A stretch of 64,000 nucleotides of DNA from Ctena decussata (taxonomy: Eukaryota; Mollusca; Bivalvia; Lucinida; Lucinidae): NCBI GenBank assembly GCA_963989385.1, contig OZ022508.1, forward strand, positions 52,677,087 to 52,741,086. Reading direction: 5' to 3'. The position numbers and the translations under genes are program-made. Of the stretch, positions 33,276 through 44,233 are shown piece after piece. Under the pieces are notes generated by a model. That model made no database searches and was not told the DNA's origin. It was given only the letters and a program-made list of their open reading frames with translations. How positions within the stretch are numbered: position 1 is the first letter of the stretch; the number at the start of each line of letters is the position of its first letter.

Positions 33276-33409
33276 GTTTCCATTATTTAATGATCACCTC
33301 ACGTATTAAGGTAACGTCTGATATCTAAGCAGATATTGAGCCACAAAGATGAAATATAAAGAAAAACTGTTTGATTTGTCCGACTTAAGGGCAAGTTCGA
33401 CTTAAGGCC

Positions 33410-34690
33410 GAGTTACCCTATCCATAATTTGATTTATAGATATCCATACATTAAATAAGCGATTTCCATAATTCAGCCCATTTATTGATATCTATAATTC
33501 GAATAAGTGACATCTATAATTCGAATAAGTGATATCGAAAATATGAATTAAGGATATCTATAATTCAGTGCAATTTATGAATACCACTAATTCGAATTGA
33601 CATCACTATTTCGAATTATGAATATCCATAATTTGAGTTATAGATATCTATAAAGGGATTAAATTATGGATATCCATTATTCAAATCATAGACATCTATT
33701 ATTCAATTTATATAAATCCATTATTCAAATACATGATATCAGTGAACGGGCTGAATTATAGATATCACTAATTCGAATAATGGATATCAATAAGTCAAAT
33801 AACGGATATCTTTAAATAGGGAATAAATAGTCACAAGGCTGCACATAATTTCCTTGTTATAGATATAAGTGATTTCAATAATTCAGCCCTTTATTTACAT
33901 CTATAATTCGAATAATGGATGTCCATAGTTCGAGTAAGTGATATCAACAGTATAAATTAAGGGTATCTATAATTCAGTGCGTTTTATGAATATCACTAAT
34001 TCGAATAATTGATATTACTATTTCGACTTATGAATATCCATAATTCGAGTAATAGATATCTATAAATGGACTGAATTATGGATATTCATAACTCGAAATA
34101 GTAATATCAATTATTCGAATTAGTAATATTCATAAACCGAGCTTAATTATTCATATCCATAATTCGAATTATGGGTATCTATAAATCACCGCAGAACGGT
34201 CGGTATTTAAACAAGACGTGTTATTTTTTTATTCAATACTCTTTTTAGTGATATCCATAAAAAGGCCGAATAATTGATATCTGTTTTAAAACTGGATATC
34301 ACTTATTCGAATTATGGATATCCAATAATCTAAATGATTTATGTATATAATCTATTCAAATTAAAGACTTATTTGATTTATTATGATCCATAATTCGAAT
34401 AAGTGATATCCATAAATCAGCAGAATTATAGATGCCCATCATTTGAATTATGGATATCCATAAAAAGAATTTGTGATATCAAAAATTGGAATTAGTGATA
34501 TCCATTTTATTTAGACTAGTAGCTATCCATAATACGAATTATTTATATGCATAACTCGAATCATGGATAGCCATAAAAAGTTTGGATATCCAAAAATATT
34601 TTGAATTATAGATATCATCTATTCAAATTATTCAAATATCTGATTCAATTTCAAAAACAATTATGGATATCTATAAATAGGGAATTAATA
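33410..34690. repeat. Long palindromic AT tract
   Basis: About 1.3 kb built of irregularly spaced ATTCGAAT, GGATATCC, GATATC and TCTATAAAT words, each self-complementary or nearly so, in both phases. Ends resembling GATATCTATAAATAGGGAAT recur internally (33815) and at 34668, suggesting repeated or nested foldback units. Confidence 0.75.
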
Positions 34691-34782
34691 GTGGATCGAT
34701 ACCCTACCATTCAACGGTGCATCATCGTCGTGTGCCTATTGGAAGAAGCGGCGGTCACTATAAAATTCTTATAACTAGAAAA

Positions 34783-36320
34783 TGTGTTTATGAAACACTA
34801 TGCCTCCAACCTTATGCTTGCCTCTAAAGAGGGTTCATCCCATTATTTATGTTAGAAAGGGGTATTAACCGGTTCATCTACATCTTAGTCTGTAACTGTA
34901 TGCCAAACATAAGGAACCTAGCTTATTAGTAATAAGCAGTCCTTTCGGATATTTTGTTCACAAGCTTGGCTTATTTTTCATGTAGATGCCACACATAAAA
35001 TTTCAAGTTCCTATCTCTAACGGTTCTTGACCGCATGCAAGGGTACTCTTGTACCATAGGCTTCAATGCACTAAGTCGAAAAAGGGGCTTAACTCGGCCA
35101 AAAATTAACTATTTTTTTCAAAAGTTGATCAGGTCATCTGCACCTTGGACAATGTCTTCCTGCAAAAAATCATGATCCTAGCACCAGGGGCTCTCAAAAT
35201 ATTTTGTTAACAAGGCGACATAGGCTTAAATGCACTAAATCGAAGAAGGGGCATAACTCGGTCAAAAATTAACATTTTTTTCAAAAGTTAATGAGGTCAT
35301 CTACACAGTGGGCAATGTCTTCCTGCAAAAAAATCATGATCCTAGCATCAGGGGTTATTGAGATAGTTGTTAACAAGGTTCCATAGGCTTAAATGCACTA
35401 AGTTTAAAAAGGGGCATAACTTGGTAAAAAAATCACAATTTTTTTTCAATAGTTAATGAGGTTATCTTCACGGTAGGCAATGTCTTCCTGCAAAAAATCA
35501 TGATCCTAGCATCAGGGGTTCTCGAGATATTTTGTTAACAAGATTCCATAAACTTACAATGTACTAAGTTGACAAAGGGGCATAACTCGGTAAAAAATTC
35601 ACTATTTTTTTTTTCAAAAGTTAATCAGGTCATCTGCTCCATAGGCAACGCCTTCCCGCAAAAATCATGATCCTATAGCATCAGGGGTTCTCGAGATATT
35701 TTGTTCACAAGGTTCCATAGACTAACAGTGTACTAAGTTGACAAAGGGCATAACTCGGTAAAAAGTTCACGATTTTTTTTCTTCAAAAGTTAATCAAGTC
35801 ATCTACACCTTAGGCAATGTCTTCCCGCAAAAAATCATGATCCTAGCATCAAAGGCTCTCGAGATATTTTTGCTAACAAGGTTCCATAGACTTACAATGC
35901 ACTAAGTTGAAAAAGGGACATAACTCGATAAAAAATTCACGATTTTTTTCCAAATGTTAATCAGGTTATCTACTCTATAGACAATGCCTTCCTGCAAAAA
36001 ATCATGATCCTAGCATCAGGGGTTCTCGAGATATTTTGCTAACAAGGTTCCATAGGCTTACAATGCCCTAAGTCAAAAAAGGGGTATAACTCAAGAAATA
36101 CATGTACATGACCGGCGGAAAAAGACAAAATATGTGTCTGCTTATTTTTCATGTACATGCCACATATAAAATTTCAAGATCCTAGCATAAGCGGTTCTTG
36201 AGTTTCCTATCTGCTTAAAAGCGTTACAGAAAGACAGACGGACGGACGGACGGACAGACGGATGGACAGTCCCAAACCAATATGCCCCTCAACTTCTCCG
36301 AAGTTGGGGGCATAAAAACT
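34783..36320 (+). mobile_element. GGGGCATAACTC-family element with about 165-bp array
   Basis: The start (GAAACACTATGCCTCC) matches 6411-6430. The array of about six units has CATGATCCTAGC at 35171, 35335, 35499, 35666, 35836 and 36003 (period 164-170). The end carries (GACG)n-like sequence followed by TTCTCCGAAGTTGGGGGCAT, a short hairpin end. No coding capacity. Confidence 0.75.
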
Positions 36321-36500
36321 GGGACACCTTAAACAATTATAGTTGCCTTAAAATGGAACAGTCTGTTTTTACGGCACATCAATGCGTCTAAAAACAGACG
36401 AAATGGCAAACAGTGAAGACTCAGATAAGAGTCTGGTCTGAGTCTGCACTGTTTGCACAGTTCTATCTGTCCCGGTATTTTGTTTTTCTACGGTATAACC
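36320..36500. mobile_element. Foldback MITE, family C (copy 1)
   Basis: AACTGGGACACCTTAA at the left and GTCCCGGTATTTTG ... TACGGTATAA at the right, with an inner hairpin GGCAAACAGTGAAGACTCAG / CTGAGTCTGCACTGTTTGC. The left extremity is less clear than in copies at 39796 and 41080. Confidence 0.65.
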
Positions 36501-37029
36501 TTTGAGCGGTGTTGGACAAATGTGAGGGACTTTCTTCTTATCACAAGGTAAAAAACCTTATTATTTCTCTGCAGGAACTTATAATTTCTCTCATGGGACT
36601 TTCAGCCACGGAAAAGGTTAAACCTAGTGTTTTTACATTAAGCGAGCTATGCGTCACTGTACAGTCCAAATATTCCGGATTCTGATAATACTGATGGAAC
36701 CTTAAAGAGTCACACTTTGGGTAGAGGCTCCTCCAGAAATTTCATTCCGGAAATGGCAGCGTAATCTGCACGAACTCTAGTTGAAATTTTGAGACAGAGT
36801 CCTTGCCCAAAGTGCGAATCTGGTGCTGTTCAGTCAAAGTTTCGTTAGAACCGGAAAGATGTGGTCTGGAAAGTGGTGCATAGCTCAGCGAGTGTAAAAT
36901 ATTTGAAACAGAAATAACCAAGACTCACTCACAGCATCGCAATTTTTCCGTGCAAGCGTATCAGAACATAAACTATATATGATCCGCCACTCTGAAGTAG
37001 TTCGAGATAGAAAACCAAACCCAGCAGGC
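36501..37029. other. Intergenic, nothing recognised
   Basis: No gene or repeat match was seen. Confidence 0.35.
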
Positions 37030-37135
37030 ACATGGCGTCGTAATGGTCGCGATAACATCGATGCAACGTTATGACGTCGCATCGACGTCACTACGACGTC
37101 ATTTCGATGTTATGTGCCTGCAGGTAAAAAGCATA
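37026..37135. repeat. Foldback rich in GACGTC/ATCGATG words
   Basis: GCAGGCACATGGCGTCG at the left is matched by CGATGTTATGTGCCTGC at the right; between them GACGTC-type words alternate in both orientations. The end-to-end inverse match suggests a small foldback element. Confidence 0.5.
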
Positions 37136-37271
37136 AAACATTCTACTGATGTGTCACCATGCAAGTAAGAAATAGCCTATAACAACCTGTACTTTGTCTA
37201 TTAATTTATTTCATAGCACTAATTGGATATTATAAACAAGAAAATACAATATACTAACATTAGTTTGATAG

Positions 37272-37517
37272 ATTGTAACAGTTATTCAGCAATCGGTATC
37301 AACCAGGCACACATTGTAACATTTATTCAGCAATCGGTATCAACCCGGCACACATTGTAACAGTTATTCAGCAATCGGTATCAACCAGGCACACATTGTA
37401 ACAGTTATTCAGCAATCAGTATCAACCAGGCACACATTGTAACAGTTATTCAGCAATCGATATCAACCAGGCACACATTGTAACAGTTATTCAGCAATCG
37501 GTATCAACCAGTCACAC
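37272..37517. repeat. 41-bp minisatellite, 6 copies
   Basis: Unit begins ATTGTAACAGTTATTCAGCA. Six consecutive copies start at 37272, 37313, 37354, 37395, 37436 and 37477, each with zero to two substitutions. Confidence 0.95.
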
Positions 37518-37775
37518 ATTGCCGTAACGTCATCGTATTAGCGTCGGTGCGAGGTCGCGCATCGACATCTAGCCGACGTTATTTTCTGTATTTTAAGGGC
37601 ACTGACAATATTAGCAAACTTTCAATGAGATGCAGAGCTCAAGCTAAGGTTTGAAAAGAAACTCTGAAAATTCCTCGCGTAAGAAAAAGCGCTCAATATA
37701 ATCGTCTTCCCCGACCATGACGATGTCAGTGAAAGCAGACGACATTGCATTAAATATTCTGGCAATTCGTCAAAA

Positions 37776-37858
37776 GAAATAAAAAATGTAAAACTGAGCT
37801 CTGACAGGCATACACTGTATGCCTGTCAGAGCTCAGTGTTACATTTTTTTTCTATTTC
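37776..37858. repeat. Long hairpin with 3-nt loop
   Basis: The left arm ends AGCTCTGACAGGCATACA and the right arm starts TATGCCTGTCAGAGCT, with further pairing outward (AAATGTAA with TTACATTT) and roughly one mismatch per arm. It lies about 460 bp downstream of the minus-strand RA-domain gene. Confidence 0.8.
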
Positions 37859-38057
37859 AAATATTTTCACTCGTTGAGCTATGATACAGACAGTATGTGA
37901 GGTAAACATTATTTTTTTTCAGTTTCAGGATCATTTCTCCGTATATTTTTCCCCTGAGATTTTCTGCAGCTGAAATTGCAAGCACAAGATTTATTTGACA
38001 AACCGCCAGGGAGGTACCCGATGTTACTTAATATTTATAAGACGTATTCCTGTCCAA

Positions 38058-38124
38058 AACAATCTCAAAGATCTAGATCCGTCTTGTAAGACGGATTTAG
38101 ATCTTTGAGATTATTTTGCAAGAG
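38058..38124. repeat. Imperfect palindrome in 3' flank of RA-domain gene
   Basis: CAATCTCAAAGATCTAGATC and its inverse surround GTCTTGTAAGAC. There are two mismatches over about 31 paired positions. It is about 190 bp past the stop codon of the minus-strand gene, so it may be transcribed in its 3' UTR. Confidence 0.75.
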
Positions 38125-38315
38125 AAAAACATCTTTTATAGCTGAATAACCCAAGACCGATTTAGATATTTGCGAATATTTTGGAAGGTTTAAACTCCCC
38201 TCTTAGAACCAAATAAATACTGGGTACCTGAAACAATTTTTTCAGTGACAGTAAAACATCAACACATGTTAATTTCAAAAGCTGGGATTTATCATATAAA
38301 GCACTATAGATATAT

Positions 38316-39515
38316 TTAGCACAATTCCTCGTCGGATTCCGAGTCATAGATTCTTGTCCTCATAAAACTGTCCATTGCATCATCTTCTGACACAGCGCCA
38401 CCTGGTGAGTGGCCACAGAAAATGTTTCTTACCACGTCACAACTGGAAATGTTTTGTTCCAACTCACAATCACTGTTGTCCGAAAAGGAATGATCAGAGC
38501 CATTTACACTTAATTTTGAACTGTTAATCCTTACATTGTTTTCTTCTATAAAAGCAGTATTAAGATCGCCAAGATTGCTGAGACATGCATCTGATTGATC
38601 AATACCTTCGTCGCGAGAATCGTCCCTTCCACTTTTATGAAATGCTTTGTTAAGTTCAAGTACAAGATACGGTTCGTCATCAAAGTCTGAATCATTATCT
38701 GACTCACTGTTGGAGTTCCAGTAATATCGACACATCTCCTCAAGATTTGGAAACTGTGTATCCAGTGTGTTTTCAGCATTATCACAGAGCTGGTTTTTAT
38801 GTAAATTGTTATCCGCAGCCATTTCATTTCTTATGAGATCTTCTTTATTTGAACGTTTATTGAACCTTTTTGGTTTTCGTAGAGGATTCAATCCGTTCAA
38901 ATATTTCTGAAAAAGAGCCTTTCTTCCCTTTGACTTCTTTTGTACTTGAGATTTAACCATTCCGTTGTCTGAACTGAGCATATCCTCTGCCTTTTCAGTC
39001 TCTTCTTCTCTTCTGAAAGCCTTTGCACTGGTGTCATTCACTGTTTCAACTGGTTTTAAAGATTTCTTAACCGCATATCTAACCAAGCTTTCATTACCTG
39101 ACAGAATACTTCTACTCGACTTTATTAGCAAAGGTGAATTAAGAAACTCAGAGCCCTCTTTTATGGCACTGGTAGGCGCGTCCACCGCATAGTCAACATA
39201 GTCAGCCACGTTCTCCTTAAGTAAACATGTTTTATCGTCATCTACAGTTTTCAGAACAAGTTTCAAGTTATCTTTTTCATTTCCCCATGACCGTAAGGTT
39301 TTGAGAATTCTCGTTCTTCCGGGCAACATTCTTTCCAAGCTACCGTTAACTTCGAACAATGAATAAGATGAAATTCGTTCGATGGAGATTCCAAATTTCA
39401 ACACCAACACGTGTTTGACGTCATCACATGTAGTGTACCTGGTGACGTTCTTCACAAGTTCAATATTCCCATTGAAATGGACAGGAACCTGGAGGCGATT
39501 TAGTCTTCTATTCAT
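38316..39515 (-). CDS. Ras-association (RA) domain protein, paralogue of 2272-3354
   Basis: 399 residues from the ATG at 39515, chosen because a polypyrimidine tract and TTGCAG acceptor lie immediately upstream (39516-39535), the same arrangement as in the plus-strand gene. The RA domain covers about residues 9-92 and shares VTRYTTCDDV, the SLERML segment and LRSWGNE...LVLKTVD with its paralogue. A basic middle (about 150-240) is followed by an Asp/Ser/Glu-rich region and a tail AMDSFM...YDSESDEELC (380-399) that mirrors the other gene's C-terminus. The tail is the most conserved part after the RA domain, so it probably binds something. An N-terminal RASSF-like adaptor is inferred; no coiled coil is obvious. 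The leader exon was not located. Confidence 0.82.
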   Translation of the reverse strand: MNRRLNRLQVPVHFNGNIELVKNVTRYTTCDDVKHVLVLKFGISIERISSYSLFEVNGSLERMLPGRTRILKTLRSWGNEKDNLKLVLKTVDDDKTCLLKENVADYVDYAVDAPTSAIKEGSEFLNSPLLIKSSRSILSGNESLVRYAVKKSLKPVETVNDTSAKAFRREEETEKAEDMLSSDNGMVKSQVQKKSKGRKALFQKYLNGLNPLRKPKRFNKRSNKEDLIRNEMAADNNLHKNQLCDNAENTLDTQFPNLEEMCRYYWNSNSESDNDSDFDDEPYLVLELNKAFHKSGRDDSRDEGIDQSDACLSNLGDLNTAFIEENNVRINSSKLSVNGSDHSFSDNSDCELEQNISSCDVVRNIFCGHSPGGAVSEDDAMDSFMRTRIYDSESDEELC

Positions 39516-39795
39516 CTGCAATTAAAATAGATTTTTTTTTTTATAAGTGAAATCACCGGATTTACAGGCCTTGCATAATTCACATTTCTAATCATAAGAT
39601 GCAAGACAGTTCTGATCTCTATGTTTAAACATATCTTATTTTATAAATTTTAATATATCTTACATAAGAGCATAGGTTTTATCATTTAACTTTCAAATTG
39701 GGACGTCTTGGCAAATCACCGGAATTCTCTTAAAAATGAACAAGTTTGTCAATGTGTAAAAAAAAACAAGTTGAAAGAATCTCTTACATGTAGTC
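39516..39795 (-). other. Leader intron (3' part) of minus-strand RA-domain gene
   Basis: The minus strand ends in a T-rich tract and TTGCAG before the ATG. The donor and the 5' exon were not identified. A CCAAT plus TATATA pair on the minus strand near 40905-40922 is a weak promoter candidate. Confidence 0.4.
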
Positions 39796-40016
39796 TACCG
39801 TAAAGTATCTAAAAATTGGGAAACCTTGAATAATTACCGCAGTTGTCCTAAAATGGAACAGTTTGGTTATCAATACAGTCATATGTGAAAAAGATGTAAA
39901 GTGAATGGCAAACAGTGCAACCCCTGATCAGACTGCTCCTGAAGAAGCAGTCCGATCTGGGTCTGCGCTGTTTGCTGAGTCATATCTAACCCAATACTCA
40001 GAATTTCCACGGTATA
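39796..40016. mobile_element. Foldback MITE, family C (copy 2)
   Basis: Left end TACCGTAAAGTATCTAAAAA, right end the inverse (CCCAATACTCAGAATTTCCACGGTA), inner arms GGCAAACAGTGCAACCCCTG and CTGGGTCTGCGCTGTTTGC. It may interrupt the leader intron of the RA-domain gene. Confidence 0.8.
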
Positions 40017-40640
40017 ATATCAAGTTACTTATTCAAGACCGTTGCATTACTCACCCAACAATTATAACATCATATATCCCTATTCTGCCAGTCCCAAATG
40101 ATTATTATTAAGCACCTGTTTAAGTTTCATATATACATTCGGCATATCTGAATTTGACTTGGGGCCGAAACGACTCTTCCTTACATCGCTGACGCGTGCG
40201 ATGTTGGTGCAGATCATATCACATTGTTTAGAAATTATCATTTATAATATCTAACATTAAAGAAACATTATATGCATGCAGATAACACCCACCCCGTCAT
40301 TATACATAATTTACATAATTAAAAGGAAACAAGTATATTTTATCATATCATCTCCATATGATTATCATTCATTTACATCGTCCTTAGTCATGACCATCAA
40401 AAAGATTAGAAAGTCACAAAGATTCAATAGATTTCACCGAATTACATGTATCCAACTGTAGAATAAAGGGGAGAGAACTAATACCACAAAACATGAAAAA
40501 AGAAGTTTTAAAGTATTATTAAGTTTGATAAACTAGCGATAATGGTGATCCGTTTGATATATTATTCATTCTTTCGATAAAATAAACAGTAATAAATTTC
40601 ATTCCTACCACAAAGCACTGTTAAAGCTCATTTATTTCGG
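40017..40640. other. Intergenic or intron, nothing recognised
   Basis: AT-rich; no gene or repeat match. Confidence 0.35.
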
Positions 40641-40647
40641 TTCTCTA

Positions 40648-40662
40648 ACACACACACACACC

Positions 40663-40720
<58 letters not shown>
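40648..40720. repeat. (CA)n microsatellite
   Basis: A CA run interrupted once by CCGA. Confidence 0.95.
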
Positions 40721-40722
<2 letters not shown>

Positions 40723-41079
40723 TTTTAGTCATGTAAAATGATTATTTTTCTTCCGATTCTCATCATGGTGCCGCCGCCCCACCCCCATCCCACCCCTCCC
40801 CACCGCTCTCCCATTAAAAGACGACAAAAAAGAACGAATCCATTGCTCGCATCTCATAACATCAAGTTTGCTTTAGAATGCTCGTATCAACTATCCTTGA
40901 AACATATATAATCAGATTGGTATGGATCGTGTACATGTACGGTCGTTCCCCCCAGTAAACAGACTCGTCTAAATCTTATCACGACTGTTGTTGAAATAGT
41001 GGTTACGTTCGACTGCAAAGTGTGTTTGCCTCACTTCTGTGATCGAATGAGACACTGATGTCACTGTCTGCTGCATGCC

Positions 41080-41297
41080 GTAAAAATTTAAAAAAAATCG
41101 GACACCTAAAATGACTATCGTAACTGTCTAAAGTATTTAAACAGTCTGATATTTAAACCCAGTAATGCGACTCACAGATGACGACGGAATTGCAAACAGC
41201 GTAGATCCTGATCAGACTTTTTCCTTCAGGAGCAATTTTATCTGGGCCCTCTATGTTTGCCCAGACTATCTGTCCCAATATTTAGAATTTTACGGTA
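41080..41297. mobile_element. Foldback MITE, family C (copy 3)
   Basis: Ends GCCGTAAAAATTTAAA and GTCCCAATATTTAGAATTTTACGGTA; inner arms GCAAACAGCGTAGATCCTGA and an inverse with substitutions. More diverged than copy 2. Confidence 0.7.
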
Positions 41298-41440
41298 AAT
41301 GAGTTTACTGTCTGAAAATTTCTTTGGATATTTTTCTTATCTTTCTGTGAATGTTGTGTTGTTTTTTTTCTCCCATAGTTACCAGGATCACGGCTGTTCA
41401 TTCTCACTTGGAAGGGCGGCGACAATTAATAATAATAATA

Positions 41441-43722
41441 ATAAAAAAACAAGTAGCCCAAAGGGCAACAATTGCTCACCTGAGAGACATTGTAAACCTA
41501 TAGGGATATTTAAGATGCTCAAGGGCAGCTAACTCCACAGTCAGTGGTCCAATCAGGCTGAAAATTAAATTCATCCAAAACATTATGTATGCCCTCATTT
41601 AATATATGCAAGTTTAAAAAGTATCCGATCAAGAGCACAATAGACAGAGCTGTCAAGGGCAGCTAACTTCGTAGTGGTTGGCCTGATCTGGCCAAAATTT
41701 GAACTTGTTTAAGTTATTATGCATTTCCTCATTAACTGCAAGTTTGAAAAGGATCGGATCAGTAGAAACGAAGAAAAAGTGGCGACATTGATTTTTTGGA
41801 TGCTCAGGGCAGGTACTCCATAGTCAGTGGTTTGGATCTAGCCGAAATGCTAACTAATCCAAGCTTTTATGCATATCCTCATTACCTGCAAGTATGAAGA
41901 AGATCCGATGAAAAATGAAAAAGTGATGACGTTGTTTTCTCCATCATATGACTATGGGATTTTTTTTTCAAATGCTCAAGGGCAGCTAACTCCATAGTCT
42001 GTGCTCTAATCCGGCCAAATTTCGAACTCATCCAAGCTCTTATGAATGTCATCATTACCTGCAAGTATGATAAGGATCTAATCAAAAACCTTGATTGCAG
42101 CACCCTGAAAGTCAAACTTGCTCGAGATATTGTCATGCCCTACAATTGTGTTGAATTTATTTTAGAATCTGTTGAGAAATGTAGGTGCTAGAGCGATGAC
42201 AAAAGTTTTTCTAAAAATAGCCACAGTGACCTTGACCTTCGGCACAGCATCCTGAAAGTCAAACTTGCTTGAGATATTGTCATACCCTACATTTGTGTCA
42301 AGTTATTTCAAAATCCATGGAGAAATGAAGGTGCTAGGGCGATGACAAAGTTTTTCTAAAAATAGACACAGTGACCTTGACCTTGGGCACAGCACCCTGA
42401 AAGTCGAACTTCCTCGAGATATTGTCATGCCCTACATTTGTGTGAATTTATTTTAAAATCCATTGAAAAATGTAGGCGCTAGAGCGCTGACAAAGTTTTT
42501 CTAAAAATAGCCACAGTGACCTTGACCTTGGGCGCAGCACCCTGGAAGTCAAACTTGTTTGAGATATTGTCATGCCCTACATTTGAGTGAAGCTGATTTA
42601 AAATCCGTTGAGAAATGTAGGCGCTAGAGCGATGACCAAGTTTTTCTAAAAATAGCCACAGTGACCTTGACCTTGGGTGCAGCACCCTGAAAGTCAAACT
42701 TGCTCGAGATATTGTCATGCCCTACATTTGTGTGAAGTTATTTTAAAATCTGCTGAGAAATGTAGGTGCTAGAGCGCTGACAAAGTTTTCTAAAAATAGC
42801 CACAATGACCTTGACCTTGGGCGCAGCATCCTGAAAGTCAAACTTGCTCGAAATATTGTCATGCCCTACATTTGTGTGAAGTTATTTTAAAATCTGCTGA
42901 GAAATGTAGGTGCTAGAGCGCTGACAAAGTTTTTCTAAAAACATCCACAGTGACCTTGACCTTGGGCGCAGCATCCTGAAAGTCGAACTTGCTCGAGATA
43001 TTGTCATGCCCTACATTTGTGTGAAGTTATTTTAAAATCTGTTGAGAAATGTAGGCAATAGAGCAATGACAAAGTTTTTCTAAAAATATGTGATGACGTT
43101 GTTTTCTCCATTATAACACTATGGGATTTTTTTCAAACGCTCAAGGGCAGCTAACTCCGTAGTCTGTGCTCGAATCCGGCCAAATTTCGAACTCATCCAA
43201 GCTCTTATGTATGTCATCATTACCTGCAAGTATGATAAGGATCTAAGCAAAAACAGTTGAGAAAACGTGATGACGCCATTTTCCCCATTATAACCCTATG
43301 GGATTTTTTCAAACGCTCAAGGGCAGCTAACTCCGTAGACTGTGCTCGAATCCGGCCAAATTTCAAATTCATCCAAGCTCTTGTGTATGTCATCATTACC
43401 TGCAAGTATGATAAAGATCTAATCAAAAACAGTCGAGAAAACGTGATGACGCCATTTTCCCCATTATAACCCTATGGGGGGGCTATCTGTTGCCATGGAA
43501 ACCAGAGTTCTGAGCTGATCGGCACCAAAACCTAATGCAGCCTTTCCCCCACCCAAATGATGCTTCTGATAAAATTTGATTGCGATCGGCCCACTGGTCT
43601 CTGAGATATTTATGTTTGAAAGTGTTGACGCACGCACGCACGCACTAACGCACTAACGGACGACGGCTCGACTCCCATCCTATAAGCTCACCTCTGAGCC
43701 TTCGGCTCAGGTGAGCTAACAA
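41441..43722 (-). mobile_element. AGCTCACC-family element, longest copy
   Basis: The right end AGCCTTCGGCTCAGGTGAGC is preceded by a short foldback; the left end has GCTCACCTGAGAGAC. On the minus strand the modules follow the same order as 3852-5406. The body includes a 145-bp array (42095-43090) and about two units of the 177-bp module (43085-43480). A (CGCA)n-like run lies near 43630. Minus-strand frames (41882-43426) are array translations. Confidence 0.78.
42095..43090. repeat. 145-bp tandem array
   Basis: GACCTTGACCTT occurs at 42228, 42373, 42518, 42663, 42807 and 42952, so the period is 145 bp with a single 1-nt deletion. Just under seven units. Confidence 0.92.
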
Positions 43723-44033
43723 ACAGCAGAGACAGTCTCACCTTCAGGCCTGAATATTTGTGCATGCTGAAGTCAAATTAAGCGCGAACGACTGATAACA
43801 TTAAAACTATTTCCCTACATGTTATCTTAATTTTACTTCTGAATAATGGAGAAATAATTTTAAAAATTTGCCAAGGAATACCACGATTACCATAAATATT
43901 GAACTATTATTGACATGGCTGAGCAACTGAAGGTCTGATTAGGCGCATGCTTTCTTGCTAGCTATTCCGCAAGAAAGGTTTAATGAATGGTTTTATTTAC
44001 GAACTATTACGATGAATAGGAAAGAAACATAAC
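43723..44033. other. Intergenic, nothing recognised
   Basis: No gene or repeat match was seen. Confidence 0.35.
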
Positions 44034-44233
44034 TGAGCCGCGACATGACAAAACCAAAGACGTGGTTGTGCGCCAAGCGCAGACTCAGATCAGCCTGGGC
44101 ATCCGCCCAGTCTGATCAGACTCTTCACCAACCGCTTAAATTGTAGCTAAGGGTCTAAGCTAAGGATGCCTAGGTTGACCTGAGTCTGTGCTGGGCGTCC
44201 AACCACTTTGTTGGTTTTGTCATATCGCGGCTG
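44034..44233. mobile_element. Foldback MITE, family A (copy 2)
   Basis: TGAGCCGCGACATGACAAAA at the left and TTTTGTCATATCGCGGCT at the right; the right inner arm is shortened (about 30-40 bp missing against copy 1). Confidence 0.82.

Larger units (their letters stand above)
22303..33303. mobile_element. Outer element of nest: mariner-like TIRs, TA duplication
   Basis: Left end CGAGGGGTGATCATTAAGTA... and right end (inverse) CGTGAGGTGATCATTAAATA... match at 25 of 28 positions and are flanked by TA on both sides (22301-22302, 33304-33305). TA duplication and end sequence suit the mariner/Tc1 superfamily. The 11-kb length is due to insertions: removing the 23396-30813 element leaves about 3.6 kb, itself containing an AGCTCACC-family element. 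No intact transposase frame is seen. Confidence 0.72.

Noticed and set aside
37272..37517. Regular repeats considered as a CRISPR array
   Set aside because: The 41-bp units are contiguous with no unique spacers, and the DNA is from an animal genome.
41882..43426. Minus-strand frames with a repeated MTISRASLTFRV peptide
   Set aside because: Translation of the 145-bp and 177-bp modules of a mobile element; frames break wherever a unit has an indel.
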